Source: Streptomyces sp. NBC_00154 (GTDB lineage Bacteria; Actinomycetota; Actinomycetes; Streptomycetales; Streptomycetaceae). Taken from it: 64,000 nucleotides of DNA. The stretch's first letter is position 1; every line of letters begins with the position of its first letter. The notes under the pieces were generated by a model that searched no databases, was not told where the DNA came from, and worked only from the letters and a program-made list of their open reading frames with translations. The position numbers and the translations under genes were made by a program. The DNA lies in assembly GCF_026342835.1 (NCBI RefSeq), contig NZ_JAPEMI010000002.1, positions 496,001 through 560,000 on the forward strand. Direction: 5' to 3'. This document shows, in pieces, positions 32,230 to 41,639 of the stretch.

Positions 32230-34119
32230 GTGACATACGCCCCCTCCTCCCCGCCTCCCTTCCAGGAGCAGAGCACACGTGACCCGGGGACCCGGACACC
32301 GCTGCGCGCGTTCCTCGCGACCGAGTCCGGCAGCGCGGCGGTGCTGCTGGCCGCCACGGTGGCGGCGCTGGTGTGGGCGAACGTGGCTCCCGAGGGGTAC
32401 GCATCCTTCTGGGAGACGCATCTGTCGGTGACCCTGGGATCGTCAGGGGTGTCGCTGGACCTGCGCGAGTGGGTGAACAGCGGCCTGATGACGTTCTTCT
32501 TCTTCGTCATCGGGCTGGAGGCGCGCCGGGAGTTCGACATGGGCGAGCTACGGGAGCGGCATAGGGTCATGCTGCCCCTGGCCGCAGGGCTCGCCGGAAT
32601 GATCGTTCCCGTCGGCATCTACCTCGTGTTCAACGCGGGCGGTGCCTCGGCCCACGGATGGGGTGCGGCCATGTCCACGGACACCGCATTCGCCCTGGGC
32701 ATGCTGGCGATCCTGGGACGACGGTTCCCCGTCGCGCTGCGCACGTTCATCCTCACGGTGACCGTGGTCGACGACCTGCTGGCCCTGGTGGTCATCGCCC
32801 TCGTCTACAGCGAGCGCATCACCGTGCCCGCCCTGCTCGCGGCCGTGGCTCTGTTCGGCGTGATCCTGCTGCTCAGGGCGGCGGGCGTGCGCCACGGATT
32901 GACGTACCTGCTGATGGGGGCCGCGACCTGGGTCGCCCTGCTCAAGTCCGGTGTCGATCCGGTGGTCGTGGGCCTGGCCATGGGGCTGCTGACGTATGCC
33001 TACCCGGCGGCGCGCAGCGATCTGGAACGCGCGAGCGATCTGTTCATCTCATTCCGGGAGCAGCCCACACCTGAGCTGGAGCGTTCGGCACGCCAGGGGC
33101 TGGCATCGGCGGTGTCGCTCAACGAGCGGCTGCAACAGATTTACCACCCGTGGACGAGTTATGTGATCGTGCCGCTCTTCGCCCTCGCCAATGCCGGCAT
33201 CACCATCGACGCAGGACTGCTGTCGCGGGCGGCAACGTCCCCGGTCACTCTGGGCATCCTGTTCGGCTATCTGGTCGGCAAGCCGGTGGGTATCACCGCT
33301 GCGTCCTGGCTGCTTGCCCGGTTGAGCCGCAGTCGGCTGAGACCTCCGGTCGGTTGGGGCGCCCTGGCCGGGGGCGGCACGATCGCCGGGGTCGGATTCA
33401 CCGTGGCCCTGCTGATCTCCACGCTCGCCTTCGAAGGAGACCGGCTCGAAGAGGCGAAGCTGGGCATCCTGGGCGCGGTGATCTGCTCCTTCCTCGCAAC
33501 CTGCGCCGTGGCGACGGCGATCAGGCTCCTGTCGCCGCAGCGGCGGGCACGGGCACTCCTCGGCACAGCCGAGAGGGTGATCGATCTCGCGGTCCCGGTC
33601 GACCCCGCTCGTGACCACGTCCGGGGCCCGATGAACGCCCCGGTGACACTGGTCGAGTACGCCGATTTCGAATGCCCTTTCTGCGGCCAGGCCGAACCCG
33701 TGGTCCGCGACCTGCTCGCCGACTTCGGTGATCTGCGATACGTATGGCGGCATCTGCCGCTCACAGACGTCCATCCCAGCGCGCAACTCGCCGCCGAGGC
33801 GGCCGAGGCCGCGGCGGAGCAGGGAGCCTTCTGGCAGATGCACGACCGCCTCCTGGAGCACCAAGGCGCGCTCCGGGCGCCCGATCTGAAGCGCTACGCG
33901 GACGAACTGGGCCTGGACGCCGAGCGTTTCCGTCGCAGTCTGCGCACCCACGCGGGGGCCGGCCGGGTCGCCGAGGACAGGGAGTCGGCCGATCTGAGCG
34001 GGGTGTCAGGAACGCCCACCTTCTTCATCAACGGCCTGCAGCACCGCGGCGCCTACGACATCGACGCATTGTCCGCCGCAGTGCGGACAGCCCGTGCGCG
34101 CGCAGGACTGACGCGGTAG
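32230..34119 (+). CDS. nhaA: NhaA Na+/H+ antiporter fused to a DsbA-like thioredoxin domain
   Basis: 629 residues from GTG 32230; the frame extends to 32083 and no start has a clear ribosome site. The NhaA part covers about 20-440: FFFVIGLEARREF, MSTDTAFALGMLAILG, VTVVDDLLALVVIAL with the paired Asp that carry ions, and ALFALANAGI. It is fused through a short linker to a thioredoxin-fold domain (about 460-625) with VEYADFECPFCGQAEP, a CPFC active site (C482-C485) and the cis-Pro loop SGTPTFFING. The antiporter would exchange Na+ for H+. The DsbA domain follows the last helix and its side of the membrane is not certain. Confidence 0.92.
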   Translation: MTYAPSSPPPFQEQSTRDPGTRTPLRAFLATESGSAAVLLAATVAALVWANVAPEGYASFWETHLSVTLGSSGVSLDLREWVNSGLMTFFFFVIGLEARREFDMGELRERHRVMLPLAAGLAGMIVPVGIYLVFNAGGASAHGWGAAMSTDTAFALGMLAILGRRFPVALRTFILTVTVVDDLLALVVIALVYSERITVPALLAAVALFGVILLLRAAGVRHGLTYLLMGAATWVALLKSGVDPVVVGLAMGLLTYAYPAARSDLERASDLFISFREQPTPELERSARQGLASAVSLNERLQQIYHPWTSYVIVPLFALANAGITIDAGLLSRAATSPVTLGILFGYLVGKPVGITAASWLLARLSRSRLRPPVGWGALAGGGTIAGVGFTVALLISTLAFEGDRLEEAKLGILGAVICSFLATCAVATAIRLLSPQRRARALLGTAERVIDLAVPVDPARDHVRGPMNAPVTLVEYADFECPFCGQAEPVVRDLLADFGDLRYVWRHLPLTDVHPSAQLAAEAAEAAAEQGAFWQMHDRLLEHQGALRAPDLKRYADELGLDAERFRRSLRTHAGAGRVAEDRESADLSGVSGTPTFFINGLQHRGAYDIDALSAAVRTARARAGLTR

Positions 34120-34326
34120 ATCCGCCGGACGGCACCGGTGACAGCACGGCGTTCTGCAGCAGCCGGCCCGTTGAGGAAGACTTCACGGCTGTCGGCTCCG
34201 CGTTCCCGGCGGGTACGGAGGCGTTCGAAGCCCTGAAGCCGGGCGAAGATCCGCTCGAACACCCGTCTGCCGGGACGATCTGTTGCGATCTGCGCGGCGG
34301 GCCGGGGCGGTCTACGGTGAGAGGTG

Positions 34327-35385
34327 ATGCCTCTTAATCGGCTGGGTCTGGTCGTCCACCAAGGCAGGCCCGCCGCCGTCGCGGCGGCGCGGACTGCCCG
34401 CCTGTGGTGTGCCGCTCGCGGCATCGCCTGCACCGACATCGACGTGTGGCGGGAGGGGGAACCGCGGCACGGAGGCCAGGAAGAGGCCGAGGCGGCGGGC
34501 CATCCTGGGTCGATCATCACGTTCGGTGGTGACGGTACGTTTCTGCGTGGCGCACGGATCGCTGCCAAGGACGGGGCGTCGGTACTGGGCGTGAACGTGG
34601 GCCGGGTCGGCTTCCTGACCGAGATCACCACCGACCAGGTGGAGGAGGCTCTGGACGTTCTCCACCGGGATCAGGCGGTGATCGAGGAGCGCATGGTGCT
34701 CACGCTGCGCGCGTCGCGCCCGCTTCAGACGCCCGTCGGCCTGGACACGGTGCTGTGCTACGGGCGCGGCCCCGCGCTGCCTGCGCCGACGCTGCGCCCC
34801 GCTGGGCCGCAGACGGTCGGCTGGGGTGTCGCCCTGGACGTCACCGCCGTGAACGACGTGGTCCTGGAAAAGCTCGCCCGGGACCGGCAGGCGAGCGTGG
34901 CCGTGTACCTGGCCGGGCAGCTGCTCGCCTCCTACTCGGCCGACGCGGTGATCATGGCAACCCCCACCGGCTCGACCGCCTACAACTTTGCCGCGGGAGG
35001 GCCGGTACTGGACCCTGCCGCCGACGCCATCGTTTTCACCCCGGTCGCTCCGCACATGGCCTTCGGCCGTACGGTGATAGCCGCCGCCGACGAGGCGGTC
35101 GCGGTACGTGTGCTGCCGCATTCCGGCCGGGTGGCCGTGAGCATCGACGGGCAGACGCGCGGAGTGCTGGACCCCGGGGACTGGGTCGCGGTCTACCGGG
35201 CACCGTACCGGCTGCGCCTGGCCCGTCTGGCACCGCTGGAGTTCTACCACCGGCTGCGCGAGCGCTTCCAGCTGGCCGACGCCCCGGCGGCCGCCATCGA
35301 CCAGACCCCGCTTTTCCACCGGCCCGACAGCCCACCGCCCGACGATCTGGCCCACCTGCGCCTGCCCACGCCGCCTGTCGCATGA
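34327..35385 (+). CDS. NAD kinase (PpnK-like)
   Basis: 352 residues from ATG 34327, or one codon longer from GTG 34324. The family hallmark GGDGT is in ITFGGDGTFLR. VGFLTEI, NDVVLEK and the ATPTGSTAYNFAAGGPVLDP loop follow. It makes NADP from NAD and ATP. It is longer than the housekeeping enzyme, with an extra C-terminal ~50 residues rich in Pro. It may be a paralogue rather than the main NAD kinase. It precedes the GH15 gene by 162 bases on the same strand. Confidence 0.88.
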   Translation: MPLNRLGLVVHQGRPAAVAAARTARLWCAARGIACTDIDVWREGEPRHGGQEEAEAAGHPGSIITFGGDGTFLRGARIAAKDGASVLGVNVGRVGFLTEITTDQVEEALDVLHRDQAVIEERMVLTLRASRPLQTPVGLDTVLCYGRGPALPAPTLRPAGPQTVGWGVALDVTAVNDVVLEKLARDRQASVAVYLAGQLLASYSADAVIMATPTGSTAYNFAAGGPVLDPAADAIVFTPVAPHMAFGRTVIAAADEAVAVRVLPHSGRVAVSIDGQTRGVLDPGDWVAVYRAPYRLRLARLAPLEFYHRLRERFQLADAPAAAIDQTPLFHRPDSPPPDDLAHLRLPTPPVA

Positions 35386-35547
35386 ATGCACAGCCGGTGA
35401 TCACCCGCCGTCGTGGTCACGGCACGGCACCTGGCGATGGTGCAGCTGAGGAGGCAGAGCCAAGTTCAACTGTGTGGCGATTTAGACTCTTATCAGGGTT
35501 ATTTTCGGTTTCACGGCGGTGGCGCCGCGGTGGCAGGGAGGCCTGGC

Positions 35548-37383
35548 ATGGTGTTCGAGAATGCCGGATACGGGCAGGGAGCGGGCTCCGGACGCTATCT
35601 GCCGATCGCTGAACACGGCCTGATTGGCGACCTTCGTACCGTCGCGCTCGTGGGCACCGACGGCACGATCGACTGGTACTGCTGCCCGCAGTTCGACGCG
35701 CCCAGCGTGTTCGGCTCCATCCTGGACGCGGACCGGGGCGGATCGTTCCAGCTGGCCGCCGATGTACCTGCGCGGACCCGGCAGTTCTATTTTCCCGACA
35801 CCAATGTGCTGATCACGCGATTCTTCGCCGCGGACGGGGTGGGCGAGATCCAGGACTTCATGCCCATCGGTGACGAATCGGGCGAGGCTCACCGGCACCG
35901 GCTGATCAGACGCCTGCTGTGCGTCCGGGGCTCGCTTCCGTTCACCGCGCGGGTGGCTCCCCGCTTCGGTTACGGGACCGAGCCGCACACTGCGCGCCTG
36001 CAGGGCGACAGTGCGCACTTCGAGTCCGAGAACCTGTCCTTGGCTCTGACGGCCACCGTCCCGCTCGAATGCGACGGCACGGATGCCTGGTCGCACTTCA
36101 AGTTGCTGGAAGGTGAGTCCGCGGTCTTCGCCCTCGACCGGGTCGGGGCAGAGGTCGCTCCGCGAGGGTGTGCCAGGCGTGAGGCGGAGGACGAGTTCCA
36201 GGCCACGGTCCGCTACTGGCGGCGGTGGTTGAGCGCCTCCCGTTACCACGGACGGTGGCGGGAGATGGTGCACCGCTCCGCGCTGACGCTGAAGCTGCTC
36301 GTGTACGCGCCGACCGGCGCGATCGTGGCTGCGCCGACGACGAGCCTGCCCGAAGAGATCGGATGCGAGCGCAACTGGGACTACCGGTACACGTGGGTCA
36401 GGGACGCCGCCTTTTGCATCTACGCCATGCTCAGGCTGGGCTTCACATCGGAGGCCGAAGCGTTCATGGGCTTCCTGTCCTCCTGCATCATGTGCGAGGA
36501 CGAAGCCACCGGGCCGCTGCAGATCATGTACGGCATCGACGGACGCCGCGAGCTGCCCGAGCGCGAACTGTCGCATTTCGAGGGGTACATGGGGTCGTCT
36601 CCGGTGCGGGTGGGAAATGGCGCTGCGACCCAGCTCCAGCTGGACATCTACGGAGCGCTCATCGACTCCATCTACCTGTACGACAAGTGGGGGCACCCCA
36701 TCAGCAGCCACCGCTGGGACGAGGTCGGTGCCGTGGTGGACTGGGTCTGCGACCATTGGGACCAGCCGGACGAAGGCGTCTGGGAGACCCGCGGGGGACG
36801 ACGGGACTTCCTGTACTCGCGTCTGATGTGCTGGGTGGCGATCGAGCGGGCCATGCGTATGGCGACCCGGCGTGGCCTGCCTGCCGACCTTGTCCGGTGG
36901 GGGCGGAGCCGTGACGCGATCTACCGGCAGATCATGAGCCGGGGCTGGTCGGCCGAGGTCGGCGCCTTCGTCCAACAACTGGACGGCGACGTCCTGGATG
37001 CCTCGGTGCTGATGATGCCCTTGGTCAAGTTCGTCTCACCTGTCGACCCGAAGTGGCTCGCGACGCTGGACGCTCTGGGTGCGAACCTGGTCACCGACTC
37101 GCTTGTCCACCGCTACGACGTGGGAGCCAGCCCGGACGGCCTCCTGGGCACGGAGGGCACTTTTTCGATCTGCTCGTTCTGGTACATCGAAGCCCTCACC
37201 CGAGCCGGCCGCCTGGAAGATGCCCGCCTGGCCTTCGAAAAAATGCTCACCTACTCCAACCATCTCGGCCTGTACGCAGAGGAGATCGGACCGACGGGAG
37301 AACAACTCGGCAACTTCCCGCAGGCCTTCACCCACCTTTCCCTCATCAGTGCTGCATTCAACCTCGACCGTGCGCTCGGCTGA
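35548..37383 (+). CDS. Glycoside hydrolase family 15 protein (trehalase/glucoamylase-like), copy 1
   Basis: 611 residues from ATG 35548, with AGGGAGG 7 bases before it; the frame is open upstream without homology. The N-terminal trehalase-like domain starts YLPIAEHGLIGDLRTVALVG and has GTIDWYCCPQFDAPSVF. The GH15 (alpha/alpha)6 barrel includes SLPEEIGCERNWDYRYTWVRDA with a probable catalytic Glu, EGVWETRGG, and a final GNFPQAFTHLSLI. In mycobacteria close relatives are alpha,alpha-trehalases. No signal peptide, so it acts on internal sugar. An AT-rich stretch (about 35463-35515) upstream is the likely promoter. Copy 2 is at 45431. Confidence 0.9.
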   Translation: MVFENAGYGQGAGSGRYLPIAEHGLIGDLRTVALVGTDGTIDWYCCPQFDAPSVFGSILDADRGGSFQLAADVPARTRQFYFPDTNVLITRFFAADGVGEIQDFMPIGDESGEAHRHRLIRRLLCVRGSLPFTARVAPRFGYGTEPHTARLQGDSAHFESENLSLALTATVPLECDGTDAWSHFKLLEGESAVFALDRVGAEVAPRGCARREAEDEFQATVRYWRRWLSASRYHGRWREMVHRSALTLKLLVYAPTGAIVAAPTTSLPEEIGCERNWDYRYTWVRDAAFCIYAMLRLGFTSEAEAFMGFLSSCIMCEDEATGPLQIMYGIDGRRELPERELSHFEGYMGSSPVRVGNGAATQLQLDIYGALIDSIYLYDKWGHPISSHRWDEVGAVVDWVCDHWDQPDEGVWETRGGRRDFLYSRLMCWVAIERAMRMATRRGLPADLVRWGRSRDAIYRQIMSRGWSAEVGAFVQQLDGDVLDASVLMMPLVKFVSPVDPKWLATLDALGANLVTDSLVHRYDVGASPDGLLGTEGTFSICSFWYIEALTRAGRLEDARLAFEKMLTYSNHLGLYAEEIGPTGEQLGNFPQAFTHLSLISAAFNLDRALG

Positions 37384-37414
37384 ACCCCGATCAGGCGTGC
37401 TCGGCGTCAGGCGG

Positions 37415-40291
37415 TCATTCGGGAGGCGTGGTGGCGTGCGTGCCGGCTTCCGGCAGGAGCGGAGCCGGGATGTCGGATCCGTGCATCGCCTGCGCGGTCC
37501 AGATGCACTTGCCGGCAGCGGTGTAGCGAGTGCCCCACCGCTGGGAGAGCGCGGCGACGAGCTGCAGTCCCCGGCCACCCTCGTCCGTCTCGGCCGCGTG
37601 GCGCACCCTGGGCATGGTGAGACTGCCGTCGGAGACCTCGCAGACCAGGTCGGCGTCGAGTAGCAGCCGCAGTCGCAGCGGTCCCCTCCCATGTCGTACG
37701 ACGTTCCCGACCAGCTCGCTGACGAGCAGCTCCGTGGTCGTCGCCATGTCGTCCAGCCCCCACGTGGCCAGCTGCTCCCGGACGTGCCTGCGGGCCAGTC
37801 CCGCTGCCTGGGGCTCCTCCGGGAGTGGCCAGGAGGCCATCCGGTCGGAGCTGAGCGCGTGCACACGGGCGACCAGGAGGGCGGCGTCGTCGCTGGTGTG
37901 CTGTCCGGCGGGGAGCAGGCCGGCGATAAGGGTTTCGCAGAGCTGGTCCAGGTCTTCGCTCTCCTCGGTGCGCAGGAGCTGCGCCAGCTCGGTCATGCCC
38001 TGGTCGATCTCGCGCTCGGACGATTCGATGAGACCGTCGGTGTACAGCACGAGGAGGCTTCCCGGGGGCAGCGTCAGCTCCATCGTCTCGAACGGCGGCT
38101 CAGCCACCCCCAGAGGCGGATCCGGGACCGGATGCGGGAAGTGGACGGTGCCGTCGGGGTGGACCACCGCCGGTGGTGGGTGGCCGGCGCGGGTGATGGA
38201 GCACGTCCGGGTGGTGGAGTCGTACAGGGCGTACAGGCACGTGGCGTACGAGTCCTCCCCGAGGCCGCTGACGATGTCGTTGAGGTGGCTCATGATCTCG
38301 TCGGGAGGCAGTTCGAGGTCGGCCAGGGTGTGAACGGCCGTGCGCAGCCGTCCCATCATGGCGGCCTCGGAGAGGCCGTGGCCCATGACGTCGCCGATGA
38401 CGAGCGCGACCCGTCCGGCGGAGAGCGGGATGACGTCGTACCAGTCGCCGCCGACGTCCATACCGTGTCCGGCGGGCAGGTAGCGGGCGGCGGTGGTGCA
38501 CGACGGCAGGTCGGGCAGTGTCCGGGGGAGCAGCGCGCGCTGCAGCTCCCTGGACCGGGTGTGCTCGGCGTCGTAGAGCCGCGCGCGTTCCAGGGCGTGC
38601 GCGACCAGGGCGCTGATGGCGGTCAGCAGGGTGCGCTCTTCGTCGGCCAAGCGGCGCGGCTGGTCGAACACGATCACACAGACACCGAAGGTGTGCCCGG
38701 AGGCGGTCAGCGGCAGGAACGCCCAGGACTGCTTGCCGACGTCCCGCGGATGGTCGGCCATAGTGGGATAGCGCGCCGCGTACTCCTGGGCCGAGGAGAG
38801 GAACAGCGGCCGCTGGGTGGAGATCGCGTCCCAGACGGGGTCTTTCGCGATTCGCGAACGGCCGTCGACGCTTTCGAGGAATGCGCTGGGGTAGCCGACG
38901 GCTCCGACGTTGCGGACCCGGTTTCCCTCGACGGCCTGCACGAGCAGCCCGGTGGCGCGGAACGGCGGCAGCACCCGCTGGGCCACCGCGTCCACCACGT
39001 CCCGTGAGGTCGTCGCCGTGGCGAGTGCTGCGGTCAGCTCGGTGATCCGGGAGGCGCGCTCGGCGGAGGCCCTTTCGGCGGCGATCCGCTCGGCCTCGTG
39101 CCTGCGCATCTCGGTGACGTCGGTGAAGTACAGCGTGACCCCGTCGGGCACCGGGACGAGCCGCAGGTGGTAGCAGCGTCCTGTATCCGGAATCTGGATG
39201 TCGAAGCCTGCGGGCGTGGCCGTGGCGGCGGCCCGGCGGCACCGGGCCTCCATGTCGGCGACCTGCTGCACGGCGGGCAGTTCCCACAGCACGCGGCCGA
39301 ACAGCTCCTCCTCGGAGGAGCCCAGCATGCTTTCCGCCTCCAGGTTGACGAAGGTGATCCGCCAGTCGTCGTCCGCCGACAGGAAGCCGTCGCTCATATG
39401 GCGCAAGGCGTGGCTGAGCGCGTCACGGGCGGACCGGGACTCGTTGCTGTCCCACGCCGTCCCGATCATCCGGTAGGGCTCGCCCGCGTCGTCGAGCACC
39501 ACCCTTGCGCGCGCCTGGGTCCAGCCGTAACTGCCGTCGGGGCGTCGTACTCGGTATTCGGCCTGGAATACGCCGTGGTTGCGAATGGCCTTCTCGACGG
39601 CGGCGAGCGCCCACGGCACGTCGTCTGGGTGGACCACCTTCATCCAGCTCTCGACGTGGGGCGTGAAGTCGGCAGGCTCGGTGCCGTAGATGGCCATGGC
39701 CGCATCGTCCCAGGACAGTGCGCCGGTGCGGATGTTCCAGTCCCAGGTACCTACCTGGACGGCCTTGAGCGCCTGCCGCAGGAAGTTGCCGCTCGGCTCC
39801 TCCGGGGCAGGGCGAACGGGGGGCGGGGCCTGGATCATCCGCTCCTTCGCCCAGGAGGCCACCGCTGTGAGGAAATCCCAATGCTTCCTCGTGGGCTCTC
39901 CCGAGGCGCCTGTCACCACGGTGAGCGCGCCGACCGGGCGCTCCGCGCCGAACACCGGTACGGCCGCCAGGCCTGTACCGGGCCAGTCGGTGGCCGACGC
40001 GGGCGGGGCGGTGGCCCAGGGGTCGTGGAGCGCCCACACACCGATGCCCTGGCGCACGGCGCGGGCCGGGGCCGCGGTGTCCTCCTGGTCGATGATCTCC
40101 CACGGCCGGACGAGGGCCGGGGGCAGTCCAGCCACTGACACCAGACGCAGCGCCGACATGGGACCACGCAGGTGCACCGTCCCGCCCAGGCCGTCCAGCT
40201 CGGCGACGGCGTGCTGAAGCGCGAGCCGCAGCACCTCGCCCTCCGTGACGCCCTGTTCCACACTGTCAAGCAGGGCCAACCGAGCATTCAT
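37415..40291 (-). CDS. Multidomain GAF-PAS-PAS-GAF-PP2C-HATPase regulator (SpoIIE/RsbU plus RsbW type)
   Basis: 958 residues. Order: GAF (about 10-155), PAS (170-290) with HPDD, a second PAS (290-395) that recalls MSDGFLSADDDW, GAF (415-560), a SpoIIE-type PP2C (590-800) with GGDWYD, IGDVMGHG, LYTDGL and SDDAALLV, and an RsbW-like ATPase (815-930) with SELVGNVVRHG and GGRGLQLV. It thus carries both phosphatase and kinase activities used in anti-sigma partner switching, controlled by sensory domains; OsaC of S. coelicolor has comparable content. No membrane segment. It is convergent with the GH15 gene 32 bases away. ATG 40291 has no strong ribosome site. Confidence 0.9.
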   Translation of the reverse strand: MNARLALLDSVEQGVTEGEVLRLALQHAVAELDGLGGTVHLRGPMSALRLVSVAGLPPALVRPWEIIDQEDTAAPARAVRQGIGVWALHDPWATAPPASATDWPGTGLAAVPVFGAERPVGALTVVTGASGEPTRKHWDFLTAVASWAKERMIQAPPPVRPAPEEPSGNFLRQALKAVQVGTWDWNIRTGALSWDDAAMAIYGTEPADFTPHVESWMKVVHPDDVPWALAAVEKAIRNHGVFQAEYRVRRPDGSYGWTQARARVVLDDAGEPYRMIGTAWDSNESRSARDALSHALRHMSDGFLSADDDWRITFVNLEAESMLGSSEEELFGRVLWELPAVQQVADMEARCRRAAATATPAGFDIQIPDTGRCYHLRLVPVPDGVTLYFTDVTEMRRHEAERIAAERASAERASRITELTAALATATTSRDVVDAVAQRVLPPFRATGLLVQAVEGNRVRNVGAVGYPSAFLESVDGRSRIAKDPVWDAISTQRPLFLSSAQEYAARYPTMADHPRDVGKQSWAFLPLTASGHTFGVCVIVFDQPRRLADEERTLLTAISALVAHALERARLYDAEHTRSRELQRALLPRTLPDLPSCTTAARYLPAGHGMDVGGDWYDVIPLSAGRVALVIGDVMGHGLSEAAMMGRLRTAVHTLADLELPPDEIMSHLNDIVSGLGEDSYATCLYALYDSTTRTCSITRAGHPPPAVVHPDGTVHFPHPVPDPPLGVAEPPFETMELTLPPGSLLVLYTDGLIESSEREIDQGMTELAQLLRTEESEDLDQLCETLIAGLLPAGQHTSDDAALLVARVHALSSDRMASWPLPEEPQAAGLARRHVREQLATWGLDDMATTTELLVSELVGNVVRHGRGPLRLRLLLDADLVCEVSDGSLTMPRVRHAAETDEGGRGLQLVAALSQRWGTRYTAAGKCIWTAQAMHGSDIPAPLLPEAGTHATTPPE

Positions 40292-40456
40292 GGATCAACT
40301 GTATATTTCGGGCGCGAAGTCGGTACGAAATCGCGCTACGCAGCGGCTGCCCGCCGACCAGGTGATCGGTAACTCAAGGGACGTCCGTCACCGCGCCCGC
40401 GCCGTCGACCGCCACGCTCGTGGAGGTCGGACGCGTGGACCTGACGCCGCGGCCTT

Positions 40457-40488
40457 GTGGCTCCGACTCCGGTCGGAGCCGGAGCCAC
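40457..40488 (-). terminator. 32-base near-perfect hairpin after the PTPSQAEGER gene
   Basis: The arms GTGGCTCCGACTCCG and CGGAGCCGGAGCCAC pair with a single A/C mismatch around a 2-base centre. It begins 8 bases past the stop at 40496 on the minus strand. The rest of 40292-40829 outside the small gene shows no other coding signal; an AT-rich stretch just upstream of 40291 is the promoter candidate for the multidomain gene. Confidence 0.65.
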
Positions 40489-40495
40489 CTCCACT

Positions 40496-40651
40496 TCAGC
40501 TTTCGTCATCCTCCGCTCGGCGCTCGCCCTCGGCCTGGGAGGGCTGGGTGCGCGTCGTGGCGGGATGCCGTTCCTCGGCCGGATTCAAATCCTCTTCCAA
40601 CCTCTCGCCCTCGGCCTGCGACGGAGTGGGGTACTCGTCGGTAGGGCGCAT
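40496..40651 (-). CDS. Small acidic protein with repeated PSQAEGER motif (51 aa)
   Basis: 51 residues from the ATG at 40651, with GGAGG 6 bases before it; the frame is open upstream without support. It begins MRPTDEYPTPSQAEGER and repeats QPSQAEGER 20 residues later, with many Glu, Asp and Arg and no hydrophobic core. It is intrinsically disordered. I recall PTPSQAEGE small proteins in other streptomycetes, with no known role. It is divergent from the COG4705 gene. Confidence 0.65.
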   Translation of the reverse strand: MRPTDEYPTPSQAEGERLEEDLNPAEERHPATTRTQPSQAEGERRAEDDES

Positions 40652-40829
40652 GGCTGCCTCCACAGTCGGAATGAATGCATACAAAATGAGCGTAACGCCA
40701 CGAGCGATCGACTGCTGCTGCATGTATCGCTTGTGCGAAGAGGATCTCGGTGAGTCCGCGCATCATCTGCCGGCGGAGTGGAGAAGCAGTCAGGATGTGT
40801 TCAGGTTCGCCGTGCCAGCCTCACCGGTC

Positions 40830-41639
40830 ATGACGAATGAAACAGCTGCGTATCCGGCACACGCCGGGGCGCGGCAGATGTTGAACAAGGTCCCCGAAGT
40901 CACGGTGTACTTCTGGGTGATCAAAGTGCTGTGCACGACGGTGGGCGAGACCGCGGCAGATCTCCTCAGCGAAAACCTCGGTCTGGGTCTGACGAACACC
41001 TCGCTGTTCATGGCCGTGCTGCTGATCGGAACGCTGTGGTTCCAGTTCCGGGCCAAGAAGTACGTGCCCGGGCTCTACTGGCTTGCCGTAGTGCTGATCA
41101 GCGTGGTCGGCACGCTCGTGAGCGACAACCTCACGGACAACTTCGGGGTGGCGCTGGAGACGACGACAGTCGTCTTCGCCGTATTGCTCGTCGCGGTGTT
41201 CGCCGCCTGGTACGGGAGCGAGCGGACGCTCTCCATCCACTCCATTCACACGGTCCGCCGCGAGGCGTTCTACTGGGCGGCGATCCTCTTCACGTTCGCT
41301 CTCGGCACCTCGGCGGGCGACCTCACGGCCGAGCGGATGGACCTGGGCTACTGGGTGTCCGCGGTGGTGTTCGCGGTGCTCATCGCCGCCGTGGCCGCAG
41401 CCCACTACGGGTTCGGCCTCGCCGCCGTTCCGGCGTTCTGGATCGCGTACATCCTCACCCGCCCACTGGGCGCCTCGCTCGGCGACTATCTCTCCCAGGC
41501 ACGCGGTGACGGCGGCCTCGGCCTCGGTACGGTCGGCACCAGCGCGATCTTCCTCGTCCTGATCCTGGCCCTGGTCAGCTATCTGACGGTGACCCGGCGG
41601 GACGCGGCCGACACTTCTGTCAGCCTGCCGGAAGGCTGA
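40830..41639 (+). CDS. COG4705-type membrane protein
   Basis: 269 residues from ATG 40830; no clear ribosome site, and the frame is open further upstream. It has about eight to nine hydrophobic segments and four copies of a repeat with the pattern TxGExxADLLSEN/SVVGTLVSDNL/LGTSAGDLTAE/PLGASLGDYL, each placing a conserved Gly-Asp near the start of a helix. This internal repeat is typical of COG4705 proteins of unknown function. It ends 20 bases inside the convergent kinase gene, whose two-component system may be functionally linked. Confidence 0.8.
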   Translation: MTNETAAYPAHAGARQMLNKVPEVTVYFWVIKVLCTTVGETAADLLSENLGLGLTNTSLFMAVLLIGTLWFQFRAKKYVPGLYWLAVVLISVVGTLVSDNLTDNFGVALETTTVVFAVLLVAVFAAWYGSERTLSIHSIHTVRREAFYWAAILFTFALGTSAGDLTAERMDLGYWVSAVVFAVLIAAVAAAHYGFGLAAVPAFWIAYILTRPLGASLGDYLSQARGDGGLGLGTVGTSAIFLVLILALVSYLTVTRRDAADTSVSLPEG

